Assembly: GCF_002150785.1 (NCBI RefSeq)
Contig: NZ_MTAZ01000030.1
Location: forward strand, 1 to 59,217
Length of the DNA: 59,217 bases
Direction: 5' to 3'
DNA from: Arenibacter amylolyticus
GTDB lineage: Bacteria; Bacteroidota; Bacteroidia; Flavobacteriales; Flavobacteriaceae
Below the pieces are notes generated by a model. The model was given only the letters and a program-made list of their open reading frames with translations, was not told the origin of the DNA and made no database searches. Positions 16,291 through 25,816 of the stretch are shown one piece after another (the stretch's first letter is position 1; each line of letters begins with the position of its first letter). The translations under genes were made by a program, and so were the position numbers.

Positions 16291-17001
16291 ATGATGCAAT
16301 ACAAAAGAATTCTATTAAAACTCAGTGGTGAAGCCTTAATGGGAGAAAATCAATACGGCATAGACCCAAAAAGACTATCAGAATACGCCGAGGAGATTAA
16401 AGAAGTAGTAGACAAAGGCACTGAGGTTGCTATTGTAATTGGAGGAGGAAACATTTTTAGAGGCTTGGCAGGTGCCAGTCAAGGAATGGACAGAGTACAG
16501 GCAGACCATATGGGAATGTTGGCCACAGTGATTAACGGCTTGGCCTTGCAAAGCGCTTTGGAATTAAAAGGAGTACAGACCAGATTGCAATCGGCCATAC
16601 AGATCAATGAGGTGGCCGAACCTTTCATAAGAAGACGAGCTATGCGCCATTTGGAAAAAGGAAGGGTCGTTATTTTTGGGGGTGGTACTGGGAATCCATA
16701 TTTCACTACCGATTCGGCCGCGGTTTTACGAGCCATAGAAATAGAGGCCAATGTAATCCTTAAAGGAACCCGTGTAGATGGCATTTATACTTCAGATCCC
16801 GAGAAAGATGAAACAGCCACTAAATTTGATACCATTACCTTTAAGGATGTATTAACCAGAGGGTTAAAAGTAATGGACACCACGGCATTTACCCTTAGCC
16901 AGGAGAATGAGTTACCCATAGTAGTTTTCGATATGAACAAGAAAGGAAACCTTCTAAAACTGGTTTCCGGAGAAAACATTGGGACGGTAGTTAACCTATA
17001 G
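16291..17001 (+). CDS. pyrH: Uridylate kinase (UMP kinase)
   Basis: A 236-residue bacterial UMP kinase of the amino-acid-kinase fold. Visible motifs: [14 protein letters not shown] at the N terminus, the [10 protein letters not shown] loop near 52, [33 protein letters not shown] near 130, and the [13 protein letters not shown] region. Makes UDP from UMP for pyrimidine synthesis. Two adjacent ATG codons could start the protein; the second would remove one residue. Followed after 41 bases by frr, the standard pair. Confidence 0.97.
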   Translation: MMQYKRILLKLSGEALMGENQYGIDPKRLSEYAEEIKEVVDKGTEVAIVIGGGNIFRGLAGASQGMDRVQADHMGMLATVINGLALQSALELKGVQTRLQSAIQINEVAEPFIRRRAMRHLEKGRVVIFGGGTGNPYFTTDSAAVLRAIEIEANVILKGTRVDGIYTSDPEKDETATKFDTITFKDVLTRGLKVMDTTAFTLSQENELPIVVFDMNKKGNLLKLVSGENIGTVVNL

Positions 17002-17042
17002 TTTCCACAATTTTCGAATTACATCTAATTAACATATAGCAT

Positions 17043-17597
17043 ATGAACGAGGATATTAAATTTATACTGGACACCGCCAAAGAAGGCATGGATGGCGCCA
17101 TTGAGCACTTGGAACGTATGTTCGTGAAGATCAGGGCCGGAAAAGCGAGCCCCGTAATGCTTTCTAGCGTGATGGTAGAATACTATGGTTCACAAACCCC
17201 GTTGTCTCAAGTAGCCAACGTAAGCACCCCCGATGCCAGAACCCTATCTGTTCAGCCATGGGAGAAGAACATGCTCCAAGAAATAGAAAAGGCGATTATG
17301 AACGCTAACTTGGGCTTTAACCCTATGAACAATGGTGACTATGTAATCATCAATGTTCCACCATTGACCGAAGAGCGCAGGAGGGACTTGGTAAAACAAG
17401 CCAAAGCCGAAGCCGAAGAGGCCAAAATAGGTATTAGGAACTCCAGGCAGGAAGCCAACAAGGATATCAGAAATCTGGATGTATCCGAAGACTTGCAGAA
17501 GGGTGCCGAGAACGACGTGCAGACCCTGACCGACAAATACATCAAAAAAATAGATGCCCTATTGGATGTTAAGGAAGCCGAGATAATGACCATCTAA
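17043..17597 (+). CDS. frr: Ribosome recycling factor
   Basis: A 184-residue RRF, the expected length. Family signatures: IRAGKASPVML near residue 32, QVANVSTPDARTLSVQPW near 60, GFNPMNNGDYVIINVPPLTEERR near 100 and a long C-terminal helix. With EF-G it splits post-termination ribosomes. It is the second gene after pyrH and is followed by a hairpin. Confidence 0.97.
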   Translation: MNEDIKFILDTAKEGMDGAIEHLERMFVKIRAGKASPVMLSSVMVEYYGSQTPLSQVANVSTPDARTLSVQPWEKNMLQEIEKAIMNANLGFNPMNNGDYVIINVPPLTEERRRDLVKQAKAEAEEAKIGIRNSRQEANKDIRNLDVSEDLQKGAENDVQTLTDKYIKKIDALLDVKEAEIMTI

Positions 17598-17615
17598 TTA
17601 GAAACAATAATTACC

Positions 17616-17642
17616 AGAGAGCGACTACCACAGTCGCTCTCT
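17616..17642 (+). terminator. Intrinsic terminator of pyrH-frr
   Basis: An 11-bp perfect stem AGAGAGCGACT-accac-AGTCGCTCTCT, followed by a pyrimidine-rich tail (TCCTTTTA). The T-run is interrupted, but the stem is strong and in the right place. Confidence 0.7.
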
Positions 17643-17762
17643 TCCTTTTACCGGGAAGGGCACCCCATGGCAAAACACCCTATCCAAAACCCGCTCGGTC
17701 CCCAGCAGTTTGGCACGCTGGTATTTTGACTCCCCATCCTAGGAACAAAAGCAATCATTCTC

Positions 17763-17770
17763 TACCTTTG
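17763..17770 (+). promoter_or_regulatory. Promoter (-7) of the MMPL transporter gene
   Basis: TACCTTTG fits TAnnTTTG, followed by GC-rich bases typical of start regions in this phylum. Leader of about 100 bases before the ATG at 17879. No clear -33 TTTG at ideal spacing. Confidence 0.5.
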
Positions 17771-17878
17771 CGCGCATATAAATTTAGTTTCCGCGCTGTA
17801 CATTTTCATCAAACCGGATTTTAATACAAGAGATTTTTTTGCCCTTTAGGGCTAAGTGATAAACGAAGTATCTACCAG

Positions 17879-20293
17879 ATGGTTGCAAAGCTAACACAAG
17901 GTTTTTGGGCAAAAACCGTACGAATAATACTTAGAAACAGAATCCTTATCCTATTACTCCTAGCTGCTACTACCGTTGGCATGGGGCTACAGTGGGATAA
18001 AATGCAATTCTCCAACACACAGGCCAATCTTTTGCCAGATCATCATCCGGTGAATTTGGAATACCTAAAGTTCTTAGAACAATTTGGGGAAGAGGGCAAT
18101 GCAATGGTACTAGCGATAAAGGACAGTACCCTGTTTACCCCGGAAAAATTTAATCGCTGGAACCGATTGAGCAAGCAGCTGGATGCTTTCCCCGAGGTAG
18201 ATTTTGTACTATCTACAGACAACCTTCAAGAATTGGTTAAGGACAACGAAGGGAATAAATTTGTTATGCGCCCTCTAATAGAGACTCCTCCAACAACCAA
18301 AGAGGCCATCGATAGTATTACCAACCACCTCTTTAACGAGCTGCCGTTTTACGAGAATTTAATCTACAATAAAAAGACACATACAATACGCACCGTTGTT
18401 TACTTGGACAAAGACCTTGTGAACACCTCCGTCCGTAAAGATTTTATACTAGAAGAATTTAATCCCTTGATCCAAAGTTTTGAGAAAGAAACTGGGATGG
18501 ATGTTAGGGTATCCGGGATGCCCTATATAAGGACAATGAACTCCCAAAACATTATAGATGAAATAGGGAAATTCATCTTAGCGGCCCTGGGGGTAACCTC
18601 CTTAATTTTCTTTTTCTTCTTTAGAAGCGTTAGGGCTACGTTCATTTCTATGCTTGTAGTAATTATTGGGGTAATGTGGGCCTTTGGTATTTTAGGTCTT
18701 TTGCAATATGAAATAACGGTTTTAACAGCCCTCATCCCTCCCCTGATCATCGTTATAGGAATCCCCAATTGCATCTTTTTAATTAACAAGTATCAGCAGG
18801 AAGTTAAAAAACATGGCAACCAGGCCCTTTCCCTACAACGGGTAATCTCTAAAATTGGGAATGCCACCCTAATGACCAATGTCACCACCGCCTCTGGCTT
18901 TGCTACCTTTATTATTACGGACAGTAAATTATTAAAGGAATTTGGTATTGTGGCATCCATAAATATTCTCGGGATATTTGTGCTCTCCCTCCTTATCATT
19001 CCCATTATTTACAGTTTTATGCCACTTCCAAAGAGCAAGCATTTAAAACATCTAAATACTAAATGGATAGAGACCTTTGTCAATTGGATGGAGCGAATAG
19101 TGCGCGAGCGAAGGATAGCCGTTTATATCGTATCCATTTCCCTATTGGTAGCGAGCATTATTGGTATTTATCAAATAGAAATCTCTGGCAGTCCTATTGA
19201 AGACATGCCCAAAAAGGCGAAGTTCTTTAAGGACATAAAGTTCTTTGAACAGGAGTTTGACGGTATAATGCCGGTAGAAATTGTAGTAGACACCAAGAGG
19301 CCTAGGGGGGTGTTAAGACCCACCAACCTAAAGAAAATGGACGAATTGGGGAGTCATATCGTGGACATTCCGGAATTATCCAGACCTATTTCCATGGTAG
19401 ACCTTGTAAAATACTCCAAACAGGCCTTTTACAATGGAATTCCCAAATACTACCAACTCCCCACCTCGCAAGAGAACAATTTTATCATGGATGTTGCCCG
19501 TAACTCCGAAAACAACGGCAACCTTCTTAACAGTTTTGTAGATAGTACTGGACAGGTAGCCAGAATAACTACCTATATGAAAGATGTGAATACCGAAAGA
19601 ATGGAGGCCATTGAAGGTACACTCCAAGATCATATCGATAAAATATTCCCATCGGACCGTTATGAGGTAAGCATGACTGGGAGTGCGTTGTTATTCTTAA
19701 AGGGCACCAAATACTTGGTTAAAAACCTAATATTGTCCCTAAGTTTGGCCATAGGCCTTATTGCCTTGTTTATGGCCTACTTATTTCGCTCCTTCAGAAT
19801 GGTGATCATCTCGCTTATCCCTAACTTACTACCGTTAATTGTAACCGCCGGAGTGATGGGATTTGTAGGAGTCCCCATTAAACCATCTACCATCTTAGTC
19901 TTTAGCATCGCCTTTGGAATCTCTGTGGACGACACCATACACTTTTTGGCAAAGTACCGCCAAGAACTCATTGCCAACAAATGGAAGATTAAGAAATCTG
20001 TCTACGCCGCACTAAGAGAAACGGGGGTCAGTATGTTTTACACCTCCATTGTATTATTCTTTGGTTTCTCTGTCTTTACCATCTCCAGTTTTGGGGGCAC
20101 CGTGGCCTTGGGATCGTTGGTTTCTGCCACTCTATTGTTCGCAATGTTGGCAAACCTACTATTATTGCCCTCCCTGCTGCTTTCCCTAGAAAGAAGCATC
20201 GCCAATAAGGAGGTCCTTAAAGAACCGCAAATAGACATTCTTCCCCAAGAAGATTTAAATTCAGCACAGGAAAATCAAGATCTTTCAAAATAA
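17879..20293 (+). CDS. MMPL/RND-family transporter
   Basis: An 804-residue inner-membrane protein with the two-fold repeat of RND/MMPL exporters. Each half has one N-terminal membrane helix (about 20-38 and 415-432), a periplasmic loop of about 170 residues and a bundle of five helices. The fourth-helix signature of this group, GISVDDTIHFLAKYRQ, is at about residue 680, with the two acidic residues that relay protons; the first half has the weaker GIPNCIFLINKYQQE. Such proteins export hydrophobic substrates such as lipids, hopanoids or pigments in other bacteria; the substrate here is unknown. No membrane-fusion or TolC partner lies nearby, in keeping with the MMPL type rather than a tripartite efflux pump. 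The C-terminal 30 residues are acidic and soluble. Confidence 0.88.
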   Translation: MVAKLTQGFWAKTVRIILRNRILILLLLAATTVGMGLQWDKMQFSNTQANLLPDHHPVNLEYLKFLEQFGEEGNAMVLAIKDSTLFTPEKFNRWNRLSKQLDAFPEVDFVLSTDNLQELVKDNEGNKFVMRPLIETPPTTKEAIDSITNHLFNELPFYENLIYNKKTHTIRTVVYLDKDLVNTSVRKDFILEEFNPLIQSFEKETGMDVRVSGMPYIRTMNSQNIIDEIGKFILAALGVTSLIFFFFFRSVRATFISMLVVIIGVMWAFGILGLLQYEITVLTALIPPLIIVIGIPNCIFLINKYQQEVKKHGNQALSLQRVISKIGNATLMTNVTTASGFATFIITDSKLLKEFGIVASINILGIFVLSLLIIPIIYSFMPLPKSKHLKHLNTKWIETFVNWMERIVRERRIAVYIVSISLLVASIIGIYQIEISGSPIEDMPKKAKFFKDIKFFEQEFDGIMPVEIVVDTKRPRGVLRPTNLKKMDELGSHIVDIPELSRPISMVDLVKYSKQAFYNGIPKYYQLPTSQENNFIMDVARNSENNGNLLNSFVDSTGQVARITTYMKDVNTERMEAIEGTLQDHIDKIFPSDRYEVSMTGSALLFLKGTKYLVKNLILSLSLAIGLIALFMAYLFRSFRMVIISLIPNLLPLIVTAGVMGFVGVPIKPSTILVFSIAFGISVDDTIHFLAKYRQELIANKWKIKKSVYAALRETGVSMFYTSIVLFFGFSVFTISSFGGTVALGSLVSATLLFAMLANLLLLPSLLLSLERSIANKEVLKEPQIDILPQEDLNSAQENQDLSK

Positions 20294-20336
20294 AACTTAA
20301 GGCCCTGTAGAACCTACACATAATATTGAAAATGGC

Positions 20337-20344
20337 TATCTTTG
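20337..20344 (+). promoter_or_regulatory. Promoter (-7) of asnS, decides the start codon
   Basis: TATCTTTG is a perfect -7 box. It overlaps a potential upstream TTG start at 20342, so transcription begins beyond it (near 20350) and the first usable start is ATG at 20369. Confidence 0.7.
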
Positions 20345-20368
20345 CCACTTAAATTACAAGCAATAAAC

Positions 20369-21802
20369 ATGAGCACGTATAACGTAAAAGAATTACTCTC
20401 AACAGCCCACCTTCACAAAGAAGTTACCGTAAATGGCTGGGTAAGATCCTATAGAAGCAATAGGTTTATCGCCCTTAATGATGGGTCTACCATAAAGAAC
20501 ATACAATGCGTTGTAAATTTTGAGGAGTTTGATGACCAACTCCTTAAGAAAATCAATACCGGTGCTGCATTGAAAATTTCGGGTACCTTGATAGAAAGTC
20601 AGGGTAAAGGCCAAGATGTAGAGATAGAAGTAAAGGAACTTACCGTATTAGGTGAAGCAGATCCGGACACCTATCCTATACAACCTAAGAAACACTCCTT
20701 GGAATTTTTACGTGCTAAAGCCCACCTTAGGGTTCGCACCAATACCTTTGCCGCCATCATGAGGGTACGCTCTACCCTATCGTTTGCCGTACACCAGTAT
20801 TTTCAGAAGAACGGTTTCCAATACGTACATACCCCAATAATTACAGGATCGGATGCCGAAGGTGCGGGAGAAATGTTCCGTGTATCTACTTTGGATATGA
20901 AAAATACCCCTTTAACCGAAGACGGTGAAGTGGACTATAGTGAGGATTTCTTTGGAAAAGAAACTCATTTAACCGTTTCCGGACAATTGGAAGGGGAAGC
21001 ATACGCAATGGGCTTGGGAAAAATATACACTTTTGGCCCAACTTTTAGAGCAGAAAATTCCAACACTTCCAGGCATTTATCCGAATTCTGGATGATAGAG
21101 CCCGAGGTGGCGTTTAATGACCTAGATGCCAATATGGATTTGGCCGAAGATTTTATTAAAGAAGTGATCAACTATACCCTGGAGCACTCCAAGGATGATT
21201 TAGAATTTTTAGAGCAGCGACTATTAGAGGAAGAGAAAAACAAACCAATGGCAGACCGAAGCCCTATGCCGTTGATAGAAAAGTTAAAATTTGTATCGGA
21301 AAACACCTTTAAAAGAGTTTCCTATACCGAGGCCATAGAAATTTTAAGGAATTCTAAGCCCAACAAAAAGAAACGCTTTCAGTATCCAATAGACCAGTGG
21401 GGAGCAGACCTGCAGAGCGAGCACGAACGCTATTTGGTAGAAAAGCACTTTAAGTGTCCCGTAATCCTTTTTGATTACCCTGCAGATATCAAAGCGTTTT
21501 ATATGCGATTAAATGAAGATGGAAAAACGGTGAGAGCCATGGATGTTCTATTCCCTGGAATTGGCGAAATTGTTGGAGGATCACAGCGTGAAGAGCGACT
21601 AGATGTATTAAAGGAGAAGATAAAAGCCCTAAACTTAAGTGAGGAAGAACTTTGGTGGTACTTAGAATTAAGGAAATTTGGTACTGCCGTACACAGTGGC
21701 TTTGGTCTTGGTTTTGAGCGCTTAGTACTCTTTGCAACTGGCATGGGTAATATCAGGGACGTAATTCCATTTCCCAGAACCCCACAAAATGCAGAATTCT
21801 AA
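20369..21802 (+). CDS. asnS: Asparaginyl-tRNA synthetase
   Basis: A 477-residue class IIb synthetase. An N-terminal OB-fold anticodon-binding domain (residues 15-110, with VNGWVRSYRSNRFIALNDGS) is followed by the catalytic core with motif 2 (GPTFRAENSNTSRHLSEFWMIEPE near 225-250) and motif 3 (GFGLGFERLVLFATGMGNIRDVIPFPR) at the end. I start at ATG 20369, not at an upstream TTG, because the -7 promoter box covers that TTG and the family begins near this methionine. Charges tRNA-Asn directly. rpoN follows after 40 bases. Confidence 0.96.
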   Translation: MSTYNVKELLSTAHLHKEVTVNGWVRSYRSNRFIALNDGSTIKNIQCVVNFEEFDDQLLKKINTGAALKISGTLIESQGKGQDVEIEVKELTVLGEADPDTYPIQPKKHSLEFLRAKAHLRVRTNTFAAIMRVRSTLSFAVHQYFQKNGFQYVHTPIITGSDAEGAGEMFRVSTLDMKNTPLTEDGEVDYSEDFFGKETHLTVSGQLEGEAYAMGLGKIYTFGPTFRAENSNTSRHLSEFWMIEPEVAFNDLDANMDLAEDFIKEVINYTLEHSKDDLEFLEQRLLEEEKNKPMADRSPMPLIEKLKFVSENTFKRVSYTEAIEILRNSKPNKKKRFQYPIDQWGADLQSEHERYLVEKHFKCPVILFDYPADIKAFYMRLNEDGKTVRAMDVLFPGIGEIVGGSQREERLDVLKEKIKALNLSEEELWWYLELRKFGTAVHSGFGLGFERLVLFATGMGNIRDVIPFPRTPQNAEF

Positions 21803-21842
21803 TCTTTATTCTTTAACTTTATAAGAAAGATTACGACCCCTT

Positions 21843-23300
21843 ATGCTGAAACAACACTTACAATTTAAATTATCACAGAAATTATCCCCTCAACAAATAC
21901 AGTTGATGAAGTTGATTCAATTACCTACACAGGCATTTGAACAGCGTCTAAAACAAGAGTTGGAGGAAAATCCTGCGTTGGAATCGGGCAAAGAAGAAAC
22001 CGAGTCCCAAGAGGACGATTTTGAAGATCTCTATGATAATGAAACAGATAGTGAAAGCATTAGTGCGGAAGACATCAATATAGATGAGTATTTAAGTGAC
22101 GACGAAATTCCCGACTATAGAACTCAGACCAGTAATTACAGTCCGGACGATGAGGAGAAGAATGTTCCGTATGCTGCTGGAATTTCCTTCAACCAATATT
22201 TGATCAATCAGTTAAACACTGTTTACCTAAGTGACGAAGAGTGGTCTATTGCCCAATTTTTGGTGGGAAGTGTAGACGAAAGCGGCTACATTAGGCGGCC
22301 ACTAGAAGATATAATGGACGACCTTGCCTTTACCCAGAACATTTATACGGATGTAGCTACTATTGAAAAGGTGCTACATATTGTTCAAGATTTGGATCCG
22401 GCAGGGGTTGGCGCGCGGTCTTTGGAAGAATGTCTCTTAATACAACTAAAAAGAAAGCAACCCACGGCCAGTGTTGAGCTGGCCATAGATTTATTGGAAA
22501 ATTCTTTTGATCAATTTTCCAAAAAACATTATCAAAGGCTACTTCAAAAGCACGGGATTACGGAAGAGCAATTAAGGCACGCCATTACCGAAATAGAGCG
22601 ACTTAACCCCAAACCGGGCGGCTCTTATTCTGGCAATAACAGAATTGTGGAGCATGTAGTCCCAGATTTCACCATACGCATTACAGAGGGAGAGTTAGAA
22701 TTAAGTCTCAATGGTAGAAACGCCCCGGAATTACACGTATCTAGGGAATATAGCAATATGCTAGAAGGCTTTAAGCACGCCAAGACCAAATCCAAATCAC
22801 AAAAGGATACGGTGCTGTTCATCAAGCAAAAGCTAGATTCCGCAAAATGGTTTATTGATGCTATCAGGCAACGGCAGCAAACCCTCTATATCACCATGAA
22901 CGAGATAATGCACTACCAAAAGGAATATTTCCTAAGTGGCGATGAGCGTAAATTGCGGCCAATGATACTCAAGGATATTGCAGACGCCATTGATATGGAC
23001 GTCTCCACGGTATCCCGGGTAGCCAACAGTAAATATGTAGATACTCCTTATGGCACCAAATTAATCAAGGATTTCTTCTCGGAATCCATGACTAATGAAC
23101 AGGGCGAAGAGGTATCTACCAGGGAGATTAAAAAGATCTTGGAAATGGTGATCATGGACGAACCCAAAAGAAAACCTTATACCGATGATAAATTAGCCTC
23201 CTTATTAAAGGAAAAAGGCTACCCAATTGCACGTAGAACTGTAGCTAAGTACAGGGAACAATTGGACATCCCAGTAGCTAGGCTTCGCAAAGAAATCTAA
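21843..23300 (+). CDS. rpoN: RNA polymerase sigma-54 factor
   Basis: A 485-residue RpoN. Region I is glutamine/leucine rich (SQKLSPQQIQLMKLIQLP); region II is acidic (about 50-105); the core-binding domain spans about 115-290; the helix-turn-helix is around 370-395 (DIADAIDMDVSTVSRVANSKYV), and the RpoN box ARRTVAKYRE is near 465. Needs AAA+ activators, none of which is encoded in this window. Its stop overlaps the next gene's ATG (TAATG), so the two are translationally coupled. Confidence 0.96.
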   Translation: MLKQHLQFKLSQKLSPQQIQLMKLIQLPTQAFEQRLKQELEENPALESGKEETESQEDDFEDLYDNETDSESISAEDINIDEYLSDDEIPDYRTQTSNYSPDDEEKNVPYAAGISFNQYLINQLNTVYLSDEEWSIAQFLVGSVDESGYIRRPLEDIMDDLAFTQNIYTDVATIEKVLHIVQDLDPAGVGARSLEECLLIQLKRKQPTASVELAIDLLENSFDQFSKKHYQRLLQKHGITEEQLRHAITEIERLNPKPGGSYSGNNRIVEHVVPDFTIRITEGELELSLNGRNAPELHVSREYSNMLEGFKHAKTKSKSQKDTVLFIKQKLDSAKWFIDAIRQRQQTLYITMNEIMHYQKEYFLSGDERKLRPMILKDIADAIDMDVSTVSRVANSKYVDTPYGTKLIKDFFSESMTNEQGEEVSTREIKKILEMVIMDEPKRKPYTDDKLASLLKEKGYPIARRTVAKYREQLDIPVARLRKEI

Positions 23301-23905
23301 TGGGCGCCCTACTAAAACTTGTATCCTACCTGCTGCACCCACTTTACATCCCCTTTGCCGGGACTTTGGCCTATTTCCTACTTACACCAGGATATCATTC
23401 CATAGAAGCGCAGGCAGGGATCCTAGTCCCTATTTTCATCCTAACGGTTCTTATCCCCTTACTATTCTATGTTATAGTTTGTAATTTAGCATTGGGAAGC
23501 AACATACAGCACCCCTTACTATACAATGAAAAATACCCATTGTATCTTATTTTAGCCCTTTTATTAGTGGTAGTAATACGCGTTATCCCCAACCACTTAT
23601 TGCTACCATTACACTTTTTTTTCCTGGGATTAATTGCCGCCACCTTTGCAGCTTTGCTATTAATATTTCTAAATTTTAGATGTAGCCTACATTTAGTAGG
23701 AATGGGAAGTTTACTGATGTTCCTTATTCACCTCAGTATACATTTAGAACAGCATATGATTGGCCTTATAAGCCTTATTACCATACTCACTGGCTTAGCT
23801 GCTACTGCTAGACTCTACATCACCAATAATAACTGGGCAAGGGTCTTAACAGGGCTAGTATTGGGTATGGGCACCCAACTCTTTACTATAAAGTTCTGGT
23901 TATAG
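23300..23905 (+). CDS. Integral membrane protein of unknown function
   Basis: A 201-residue protein made almost entirely of membrane segments; six can be drawn (about residues 12-30, 40-62, 75-92, 97-125, 133-150 and 152-200 as a pair). There is no signal peptide. The segment arrangement and the FRCSLHLVGMGSL stretch distantly recall the C-terminal half of PAP2-type phosphatases, but the catalytic signature is not clear, so I do not assign an activity. The start ATG overlaps the rpoN stop, showing translational coupling. Its last six bases overlap the convergent outer-membrane protein gene. Confidence 0.75.
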   Translation: MGALLKLVSYLLHPLYIPFAGTLAYFLLTPGYHSIEAQAGILVPIFILTVLIPLLFYVIVCNLALGSNIQHPLLYNEKYPLYLILALLLVVVIRVIPNHLLLPLHFFFLGLIAATFAALLLIFLNFRCSLHLVGMGSLLMFLIHLSIHLEQHMIGLISLITILTGLAATARLYITNNNWARVLTGLVLGMGTQLFTIKFWL

Positions 23906-24589
23906 AATATAAAAGATCAGACCTATTTGCAACGGATGATGATCTAAGGGAGTACCCGTATTTAACGTTACCCCATCCCTAAATAAGGAGGTTAAGGAAT
24001 AATAAGCGTGTATATTAAAGGTATTGTACCCTACATCCAAAGCAAGGCCGTACTGAATTTTACGAACATCCCGGTTATAAAAACCTATTTTAGTGGTATC
24101 GTCTACAAACTTGGATCGGTTTCCAAATACGTACCCAAATTTAAGACCAGTGTACACCCGCCAAAACTTATAGTCCTCGGCAGTTGCGTTACGCCATCTA
24201 AATTGTATGGGCATTTCTACCGCATGGGTTTCAATTTTATTCCTTTTATAAGCGGTGGTCCTTTCCAACAGCTCATAACTAACATTGTCCCCAGCCTTCA
24301 CAGCCCGTACGTTGGAATAGTACGAATTAATGGCATAGCCTATCCCCCAGCCCAAGCCTATGGTCCTATCCCAATTTAAGGGGATGTCTTTTATAAAGCC
24401 ACCCTGAAGGCCGTAGGAGAGGTTTCTCTGTTCCACTTCCTCGGGAAGGTCCCAAAGAAAGTTATAAGTTACCCCTAGGTAAAATTGATCTTCCAAGAAC
24501 TTCCTATCCTGTTCATCCCGTATAACCACCTCCTGGGCAAAGCCCCACAAGCCAACCAAATAGCATACAATAAGTAGTGCTCCCTTCAT
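23900..24589 (-). CDS. Outer-membrane beta-barrel protein (PorT/porin-like family)
   Basis: A 229-residue secreted protein. The signal peptide is about residues 1-18 (ending GFAQE). The rest alternates hydrophobic and polar residues with many aromatics and glycine turns (YGLQGGF, IGLGWGIGYAINSYYS, LKFGYVFGN, LALDVGYN, IHAYYSLTSLF), and ends with the strand LQIGLIFYIL; this is the pattern of an 8-stranded outer-membrane barrel. Small barrels like this often end the ExbB/ExbD gene string in flavobacteria. It follows the second exbD on the same strand but a strong terminator separates them. Function unknown. Confidence 0.75.
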   Translation of the reverse strand: MKGALLIVCYLVGLWGFAQEVVIRDEQDRKFLEDQFYLGVTYNFLWDLPEEVEQRNLSYGLQGGFIKDIPLNWDRTIGLGWGIGYAINSYYSNVRAVKAGDNVSYELLERTTAYKRNKIETHAVEMPIQFRWRNATAEDYKFWRVYTGLKFGYVFGNRSKFVDDTTKIGFYNRDVRKIQYGLALDVGYNTFNIHAYYSLTSLFRDGVTLNTGTPLDHHPLQIGLIFYIL

Positions 24590-24614
24590 AAGGAATAAAG
24601 GTAATTATTTTAAA

Positions 24615-24651
24615 CAAAAAAACGCTTCAAATGCATGGCATTTGAAGCGTT
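24615..24651 (-). terminator. Intrinsic terminator after the exbB-exbD operon
   Basis: A 14-bp perfect stem AACGCTTCAAATGC/GCATTTGAAGCGTT with a 3-base loop. Read on the reverse strand it is followed by a T-run. It lies between exbD (24675) and the outer-membrane protein gene, which therefore is probably a separate unit or reached by read-through. Confidence 0.9.
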
Positions 24652-24674
24652 TTAATTCTCTAATCCTCTATTAA

Positions 24675-25157
24675 CTATTGTAAATTACGGAAGGCATCAC
24701 CTTCATAGGTAGTATAGTTTACCTTAAGCGCATTTACTTTTCTCAGTTCTTGTTTGATATCCGAAATGATTCCCATATTGGCATCCTTGTCTACCTTTAG
24801 AGAAGTGGTCAATACATTTTGAAGTTCCTGAGGCTTTTTAGCCCTTTCCATTAAAATATAATCACCCACATCGGAAGCATCCGCGAACTTATCGTTCAAT
24901 TGAATTTTTGATTCGGTTCCGTATAGTTTTTGATACTCTCTAGTAGGTTTCCCTACGTAGATGTAAATTACCCGATCCTTTTTCTCCAGTTTTTTGATTT
25001 CAGTAGCGTTAGGCAGGGTGTTTTCCACCTTTAAGGTACTATCTTTCATTACGGTAACTGTCATAAAAAAGAACAAGAGCATAAAAACAATATCTGGCAA
25101 GGAGGCCGTATTCACAGCAGGTAAAGCGGCATCCTTTTTCTTGTTAAATTTTGACAT
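24675..25157 (-). CDS. exbD: Biopolymer transport protein ExbD (second copy)
   Basis: A 160-residue ExbD/TolR-type protein: short basic cytoplasmic N terminus, one membrane helix (about 20-42) with the proton-carrying Asp22 in SLPDIVFMLLFFF, and a periplasmic domain. Together with ExbB it uses the proton gradient to drive TonB or a similar trans-envelope protein. Bacteroidetes usually carry two different ExbD proteins side by side, as here; 21 bases separate it from the first copy. Last gene of the operon before a strong terminator. Confidence 0.92.
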   Translation of the reverse strand: MSKFNKKKDAALPAVNTASLPDIVFMLLFFFMTVTVMKDSTLKVENTLPNATEIKKLEKKDRVIYIYVGKPTREYQKLYGTESKIQLNDKFADASDVGDYILMERAKKPQELQNVLTTSLKVDKDANMGIISDIKQELRKVNALKVNYTTYEGDAFRNLQ

Positions 25158-25178
25158 AGTACTTTTGTTTTTTAAGCA

Positions 25179-25802
25179 TTAATTAGATGAGGAAGTTTCC
25201 GCTTCAGACAGTTTCATAGGAAACAAGTCCTGAATACTCTTCACTCTTTCCTTCAGCCTCTCCTTATCCTCATCAGAGGTTTCAGGGTTGAGGTATTCAG
25301 CTTCCATGTCCGTAAAGTTTCTCTTGTACAAACGCTGTGCCTCCCGATTTCTTAATTCGTTATAAGCTGCTACCAATTCGTTTTGAACCGTTATATAGGT
25401 CCCGTACTTGGTTTCTCTATCGTTTTTCAGTGATATAATTGCCTTGGATGGGTTATCTGAAGAACTAGGATCTCTGTTCCCTTGACAATAGTTACAGTAA
25501 TCCGGACTTCCAGCTGGGGCTCCGCCGTTGTCCAAGAAGGCCATTGCTTTAGCTCTAAGATCCTTAATATCTATTAATTCCTCATCGGCCAATAACTGTC
25601 CATCCCTGTTTATATTCACCTGAAAGATGTTCTTTTGCTTAATGACCACATCGGTATCAGGCGGCTCTATTGGTGGCAACATTCGGTCTAATCCTGCATC
25701 TGTCTCTATAGTGGTGGTCACTAGAAAAAAGATAAGCAATAAGAACGCAATGTCTGCCATGGAACCTGCATTTACCTCTGGTGGTGCTCCTCTTTTTGAC
25801 AT
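25179..25802 (-). CDS. exbD: Biopolymer transport protein ExbD (first copy, extended)
   Basis: A 207-residue ExbD. The membrane helix (16-33) carries Asp17 in SMADIAFLLLIFF. The periplasmic domain is longer than that of its neighbour: residues 92-118 form a glycine/proline-rich insertion with a C-x2-C pair (Cys103 and Cys106, in DYCNYCQGNR), which could form a disulfide in the periplasm. The C-terminal 60 residues are charged. Forms a proton-driven motor with the upstream ExbB. Located 14 bases after the small membrane protein gene. Confidence 0.92.
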   Translation of the reverse strand: MSKRGAPPEVNAGSMADIAFLLLIFFLVTTTIETDAGLDRMLPPIEPPDTDVVIKQKNIFQVNINRDGQLLADEELIDIKDLRAKAMAFLDNGGAPAGSPDYCNYCQGNRDPSSSDNPSKAIISLKNDRETKYGTYITVQNELVAAYNELRNREAQRLYKRNFTDMEAEYLNPETSDEDKERLKERVKSIQDLFPMKLSEAETSSSN

Positions 25803-25816
25803 AATATTGTTTTAAA